NCBI GenBank assembly: GCA_022701365.1
Contig: JAKUHH010000156.1
Coordinates: 62,001-126,000, forward strand
Origin: Mycocentrospora acerina
Taxonomy: Eukaryota; Ascomycota; Dothideomycetes; Pleosporales
Direction of reading: 5' to 3'
DNA length: 64,000 bases
Of this stretch, positions 59,034-64,000 are shown in pieces. Positions within the stretch are counted from its first letter, which is position 1, and each line of letters opens with the position of its first letter. The notes beneath the pieces are model-generated. The model was not told where the DNA came from and ran no database searches. It saw nothing but the letters and a program-made list of their open reading frames with translations. The position numbers were made by a program, and so were the translations under genes.

Positions 59034-60554
59034 GGGTGCCGCGATAGGTAAAGCTTGGGTGCCTGCAAGGAGTGTGCAGCTGTATGTTTTCTTGGTGTCA
59101 TAGCAATCATGTCGTTGCGCAGCAGTAACGCCTTTCCTATTCGGGAAATTGTACCGCAACTTCACTTGTTTATCAACCTTAGTTCCACGCCTAGTCATCA
59201 TCATACGAAAGCAAAATTCAAATTTGTCATAATTTCTGCCGTTGCCCAATAATTTAAGTAGCTGGATACATTCCCTAGGGTCACTCTCTACCCATAAAAT
59301 TCAACCACTGCACATGTTCATCATGCTCGCCATATCGTTTCCCCTCCTCTTTCTAGCAACTGAGTCTGATATCGCTGCGGGCCATCAGTTACAGAGGGTA
59401 CGCCAAAGTTCTGGCTCTGTGCCGGAGATGATCTGTTTACGATAAGACTACCGAAAGAAGTGCAATTATTGCTTTGCATCAGGTCTACTGCATCGTGCAG
59501 TACATGTTCATATTGCCAGTGCTAAAAATAGAGGACGTAAATAACGTTTGCAACCAGCAAATCCAAGAGGACCAACTCTCATTTTGTCGAAATTTCATTG
59601 CGGTTATATGGTGTACATTAAAATCTTGATTTTTCGATTTTGAAAATACTTTAAATACGAAGTTTAGCCTTTGCGTAAAATAGTAATAGTTATTTCCATG
59701 TGTCCTGTCTGATAAGAAGCTGTGGCTAGATACAGATGATTAGCAGAGCCCTTGCCTTTTGTTTGGCCATATGGGAGCATTATTCGATTTACATACGCTC
59801 AAATAATGACTTGAGATATTGTTTTTGCTATTACAAATCTCATTCAAGTGATACGACTTGTGTTTCACACGCACTGCGCATTCTGAGTGACTTGCAAATG
59901 TCTAATAACAGTGTAAGATTGGTATACTATATCGCGGACGTTCAGCCTAACAGAGGTGCTACCATGTGTGGTACCTGTATACTCAAGCATGTAATATTTG
60001 CCTTGACGGTGAGCTGGGACAGCCTTGGTTGGCTGTGCTAATATCTTCAGACTCTCGTGCATGCATTGTAGCTCTCGTAATTTGTTTTTTTCTATTTCGT
60101 CTTGAACAGTAACGATCAATACTCATGCAACAAGAACTTTTCTACATTGAATTACTGTTACTGATGAAATCAGTGTCACTCAAGCTCACTCGTATCGACG
60201 ACCGTACACACTGCATGCATTCGCTCATGTCTAGATACACTTCAGTGCAGGCATTCGGTCCCTGCAGCAGCGCAGATTACGAAGTAAATCTTGAGGATTG
60301 CATACTGAGGTTCAGCAAACTACAAATAAATAGCGGTGAGTCGATTTTCTCTCACCTTGTGGCGGGTCTGTCGTCACTGACCAAACCTTCTCTTAGCGAC
60401 GACCAACGTAATCTTCAACACCAGAACCAGCAGACCTACCGCCACTAGCAGCATCATTGGAGTATCTCCAATAAAATCTGATTTGATATCATCTCCTTCT
60501 ACTTCTCCTCCATCATCACCATCAAGCTCCTTTCCCTCACCGAAGCCCATTACC
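59034..60554. promoter_or_regulatory. Divergent intergenic region
   Basis: 1.5 kb, AT-rich in the middle (about 59580-59880), between the zinc-cluster gene (-) and the RRM-like gene (+). It should contain both promoters. No gene supported. Confidence 0.4.
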
Positions 60555-62477
60555 ATGGATCGCCAGAGCCTGCACGGAGGTCCATCGCGAGCACCCCAAA
60601 GTTGGCTTGGGAACCAGGATGTGCGAAACAGTATCACTGCTCAGCCTGCAGTTAAAAACAGTACTTTTCTGAAGAAAAAGGCTGTCAAGATAGTCGGCAC
60701 CGCCAGTGCTGTGCCTAGGGCCCCACCTACAGTAGTGGCGCCCGCATTTCCAGTGACATCTTCTCCCACTCTGCACCCTGAAGCCACGAAAATTGGAAGA
60801 ACGGAAGGGTATTTTCCGTCATTTCATCATAATCCTCTTTCATGTCCATCACCTGACTAACGTCTCCAGATCTGAGCCATCCAAGCCTCTTCTCGACATC
60901 GTTTCTCCTGTCACACTCAAGCCCGAGTCCCCAAAGCAGGACGATGAGTCCGAGACAAACTTGGAGAACATGTTTGCTCGTCTGTCGCAACGGAGCTTCC
61001 CAAGCCTAGAATGTGCTGACCCCTCACCGTCTTCATTATCCGGTCCCAACAAAGACATGTATTCATTCGAGGATGAGCTAGAAACACCACGCGCCCCAGT
61101 GTACATCTCTAGGATAGATACCATCGGTTCACCCGCGGCTCCCAACAAGCCAAAACAATCGTGTGTTACAGATCGTTCTGTGAAACAGGATATGAATGTT
61201 GAGCCATCCGACAACATTGGTGAGTGTCAGAGCGAGATTAACAAACAAAGAAAGGACATGTCACAAGAAGAAATTGAAAAAGAGTGTCTTTCTAAGGCCT
61301 GTGAGTACATTGAGGCTCTACCAGCGGGCCAGACCGTTGTACGTACCATTCAAACAGTACTAAAGAAGCTTCGTGTGGCCTACACTCCAGAAATTTCAGT
61401 GGAGAATGCCATGCTAAACGCCAACGAGGCCGAGAAACTAAAGAAACAATATGTTTTCGCTATCGTGGATAACGTCAACAAAATCTGTAATAATTGCGAG
61501 ACCCCGCTTACTACGGAATACGTAGAACGAGTTCTAAAAGAGACGAACGGGAACTTCCTCTTACTGTGCTCAAACCTTGTTGACGATGATTTCCTCTGTC
61601 TTTCCCGCATAGATGAGATTGCTGGCTTGTGCGACGCTATTGTCCGTATGTACCAAAAGCCAAATACCACTGCTTCCTCGACGGACCAAGCACCAAAGCT
61701 TGATAGTTCTACCGATAACATGAAGTCATGGCCCACTCAAGAGAAGCGCGAGAATCGTAAGTTTGCTTCAACAAATGGAAGGCGGAATACCTCAACTAAC
61801 AAACTTCAGCTGCTACCATTCGCACCTGTTTACTCAAGGGCGTTTCAGAAGTCAAGACCATCAATGAGTTGCAAGCTCTCGTTTGGGGTGGGAGGCTCGA
61901 GTCGCTCTCCATGAACGAGGGTGGCTCAGCGTACGCGCTCGTTAGATTTCTAACGCCTGAAGCCTGCGACAAGTACTTCAAAGCTACCGAGAACGGCATC
62001 GAGATTGCTGGTGGAAAGAAGACTATAGTATTTGTCGAGAAGCAGCCCGGTCCCACCTCCATCAACGACGTTATCCAAAACTGCATTGACAACGACATAA
62101 CACGCTGTGTTCGCGTCTACGAAGCTGATCAGGGCTGGAGCAACATGGTGCTAATGAAGCTCGCAAATGGCAAGGGTCAAAACAAGCGTGACGTCGATTG
62201 TATCGAACGTGGGAAGACAGCTAGAGGGGTACGTTCACTTTTACACAGGGAGTTGACATAAACTTACTTATATCGCATTTAGCGCTCTTACATCGAATTC
62301 CGCTTTGCCAACATCTATCATGCGCTCAATTTCAACCGCCAGATCAGCACCGACGAGGACTGGGAGCCCTGCTCTATCGTGTACGCATCCGATCCCTGCG
62401 AGACTGCTCAAGGCGTTCACTACAAAGACGAAGACGAGAACGAGGGTGCTAGCCTCCTTGCCCAAACGACGGCGTAG
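60555..62477 (+). CDS. Protein of unknown role with an RRM-like domain
   Basis: Exons 60555-60808, 60870-61756, 61810-62228 and 62283-62477 (introns 61, 53 and 54 nt) encode 584 residues. The start has good context (taccATGG). The first ~200 residues are Ser/Pro-rich and disordered. A helical middle part follows (QEEIEKECLSKACEYIEALP, VVRTIQTVLKKL, EAEKLKKQYVFAIVDNVNKI). The C-terminal third resembles an RNA-recognition fold: IRTCLLKGVSEVKTINELQA, then VWGGRLESLSM, then SAYALVRFLTPEACDKYFKA. A second similar strand-helix block ends in RSYIEFRFANIYHALNFNRQ, created by the last splice. I do not recognise a named orthologue. RNA binding is inferred from the pattern only; there is no strict RNP1/RNP2 consensus. 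Confidence 0.78.
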
Positions 62478-63223
62478 AATTGATTTTAGAATGTGAGAGA
62501 GTCATGGATGAAATCATGTGCATTACGCACGAACACGGCGAGATACATGCACAGCCATGTGAAAAGATAGAATAAGAGGCGAGAGGGGTATGTACTCAAC
62601 TACATCACTAAACAACGATGAACGAGTGCAGAATCAAACTTTATGATGATCAATGTTCCATTCTTGTGATATAACATAGCTCTTCTCCACCTCCCTCTTC
62701 ACTAGTCCACCCTCAACACAGGAACATTTGAACCAAAGTAATTTGCAAAACCACAATTTTTTCTTTTCTTTCTCGAAAGGGGGATTAGATCAGAAGAACA
62801 GCGTCATTAAATAGATAGGTAGAGTAGAGTAAGGTAGGCAGACAAAAAACCGGACTTCACCCCCCTAGTCAATCTCTTCTTCTCCCATTCACACTTCATT
62901 GCAAACGCCGACCATTTCCCTTCTTCCCCACCTTTCTACGCAGAGACAAGGGTCTCGAAAACAGGAACCGAAAACGTTGATGGGAAAAACCACATAGGAA
63001 AAAGGGGGTCTGAAACTACAAATCCCCCAGGATGAACATTGATTGGAATTGTATTGATTGATTGATTGAATGTTTGTTTGTTTGTTTGTTTGTATAACAC
63101 GTAAGGAAAATATGACGGATGGTCAGATGAGGGCGAGATACTACATGTGTATGACACATTGTACAGTCCAATACAAAAACATAGAAAGTTGACATTAAGA
63201 AAAAAGGTTATGGGTGGATGCGA
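62478..63223. other. Intergenic, convergent 3' ends
   Basis: 746 bp with an (ATTG)n-(TTTG)n microsatellite at 63053-63092. No gene supported. Confidence 0.5.
63053..63092. repeat. (ATTG)n/(TTTG)n compound microsatellite
   Basis: Four ATTG units run into about five TTTG units. Confidence 0.9.
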
Positions 63224-64000
63224 CTAGACACCGGCGCTAAAGTTTGCAGCTTCCATCTCAGTGTGGTGCCTGATGCGGTCGTTGCGCGCTTCGGCATGAG
63301 ATTCAGTACGAGATTCAGTGCGGGATTCGGTGCGCGACTCCGTGCGAGAGGGAGCGCGTGGTTCGTTGCGGGATTCGGTACGGGATTCATTGCGAGACTC
63401 ATTGCGAGACTCATTTCGGGAATATGACCGTGAGGTGATGGAGCCGATGAAGGATGAGCGCGCGTTGATGCGGTTGGCGCTGTTGCGGGACTTGATTGTG
63501 TGTTGATGGAGATGGCCGACGTCGTGTTTGCCTGCTTTAGTTAGAATGTTTCATTGACGTATATCGGACATCTACTTACCATCACAGCAGGCCCGGACGT
63601 TGACCATGTTGTCTGAATCACGTTCCACATGCTCGTGAATATCACGACCAAGTTCCATGTGCGAGCTGCTGGGTTCTTCGTACGTGGTCGAATCATGCGC
63701 GCTAGCCCTACTTAGGCGGCTGGAGAATGAACCATGCATAGCAGAGGATGGGCGAAGCAGGCTGCTGACTCGGCGGGTGACGGATTGTTGCCCTGGGTCC
63801 GTCGGGGACGCGCGGCTCGGTGTTACCGTCGACTGCCGAAGGGTTGGTAGTTGATGATGATGAGGAGAAGCGGTGCGGTGGCTAATATAAGATTTCACGG
63901 AATTCCTTGACCGAGCAGTTTGTCGCGACTGGCTTCGGTATCCGCCATTAAACTCGTCTTGGATCTCATCAGTAGCCACTGATTTTTGATCTGCTTGCAC
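63224..64000 (-). CDS. C-terminal part of an unknown protein with RNES/RTES repeats (5' part outside window)
   Basis: Two exons, >64000-63580 and 63531-63224 (48-nt intron, gtaagt..cag, ctaac branch site), give the last 242 residues. The visible part is Ser/Thr/Arg-rich (SRNSVKSYISHRTASPHHHQ, RRVSSLLRPSSAMHGSFSSR). A more conserved-looking block follows, HMELGRDIHEHVERDSDNMV, then NVRACCDG|KHDVGHLHQH across the splice. The tail has about ten consecutive four-residue units of RNES/RTES type. No family is recognised; the charged Ser-rich character suggests the cytoplasmic tail of a larger protein, possibly a membrane protein, but that is a guess. Confidence 0.65.
63290..63425 (-). repeat. 12-bp coding minisatellite (RNES/RTES tetrapeptides)
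   Basis: On the minus strand about eleven 12-bp units encode RNES x3, RTES, RNEP, RAPS, RTES x4 and a degenerate HAEA. Third-base differences between units show that the array is not brand new. Confidence 0.85.

Overview
The window is 64 kb of nuclear DNA from a filamentous ascomycete fungus. Genes are split by short introns (about 46-110 nt, a few of 175-344 nt) with GT..AG ends and CTAAC/CTGAC-like branch sites. The protein set is fungal: retromer and Atg-type sorting nexins, a GT69 CAP59-family glycosyltransferase, a Zn2Cys6 regulator, a PP1 glycogen-targeting subunit and a tannase. Protein style suggests Dothideomycetes/Pleosporales, but that is inference; no species is claimed. I could model 20 protein genes (two cut by the window edges), one very small membrane-protein gene and one doubtful short ORF. 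I saw no rRNA, CRISPR or convincing tRNA.

Layout. 1-5.7 kb: the 3' part of cohesin factor PDS5 (+), facing a mitochondrial BolA-like Fe-S protein (-). 5.7-15.1 kb: a 9.4 kb stretch with no supportable gene. 15.1-29.5 kb: PP1 regulatory subunit with CBM21 (+), EBP-type sterol isomerase (+), acetate kinase (-), a 147-base assembly gap inside a poly-C tract, a non-canonical poly(A) polymerase (-) and an isochorismatase-like hydrolase (+).

30-40 kb is the accessory-looking part. It holds a 326-bp MITE-like element with long terminal inverted repeats, an 8-bp target duplication and six internal 22-bp repeats. Around it are a DUF3500 protein (-), a small unknown protein (+), a secreted tannase/feruloyl esterase (-) divergent from a salicylate-hydroxylase-like FAD monooxygenase (+), and an MFS transporter (+). 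The last three look like a small aromatic-ester/aromatic-acid utilisation cluster.

40.8-63 kb is housekeeping: VPS17 (-) divergent from mitochondrial EF-G2 (+) across 230 bp, a 56-residue membrane protein (+), a CAP59-like transferase (+), a vacuolar ZIP zinc transporter with a 15-nt microexon (+), SNX41 (-), a Zn2Cys6 transcription factor (-), an RRM-like protein of unknown role (+), and the 3' end of a gene with RNES/RTES tetrapeptide repeats (-). Two PX-BAR endosomal sorting proteins (VPS17, SNX41) lie within 15 kb of each other, but nothing in the sequence ties them together beyond that.

Exon boundaries were assigned by hand from reading frame, splice consensus and family conservation. 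All models have a total length divisible by three. Start codons and untranslated regions are the least certain parts.
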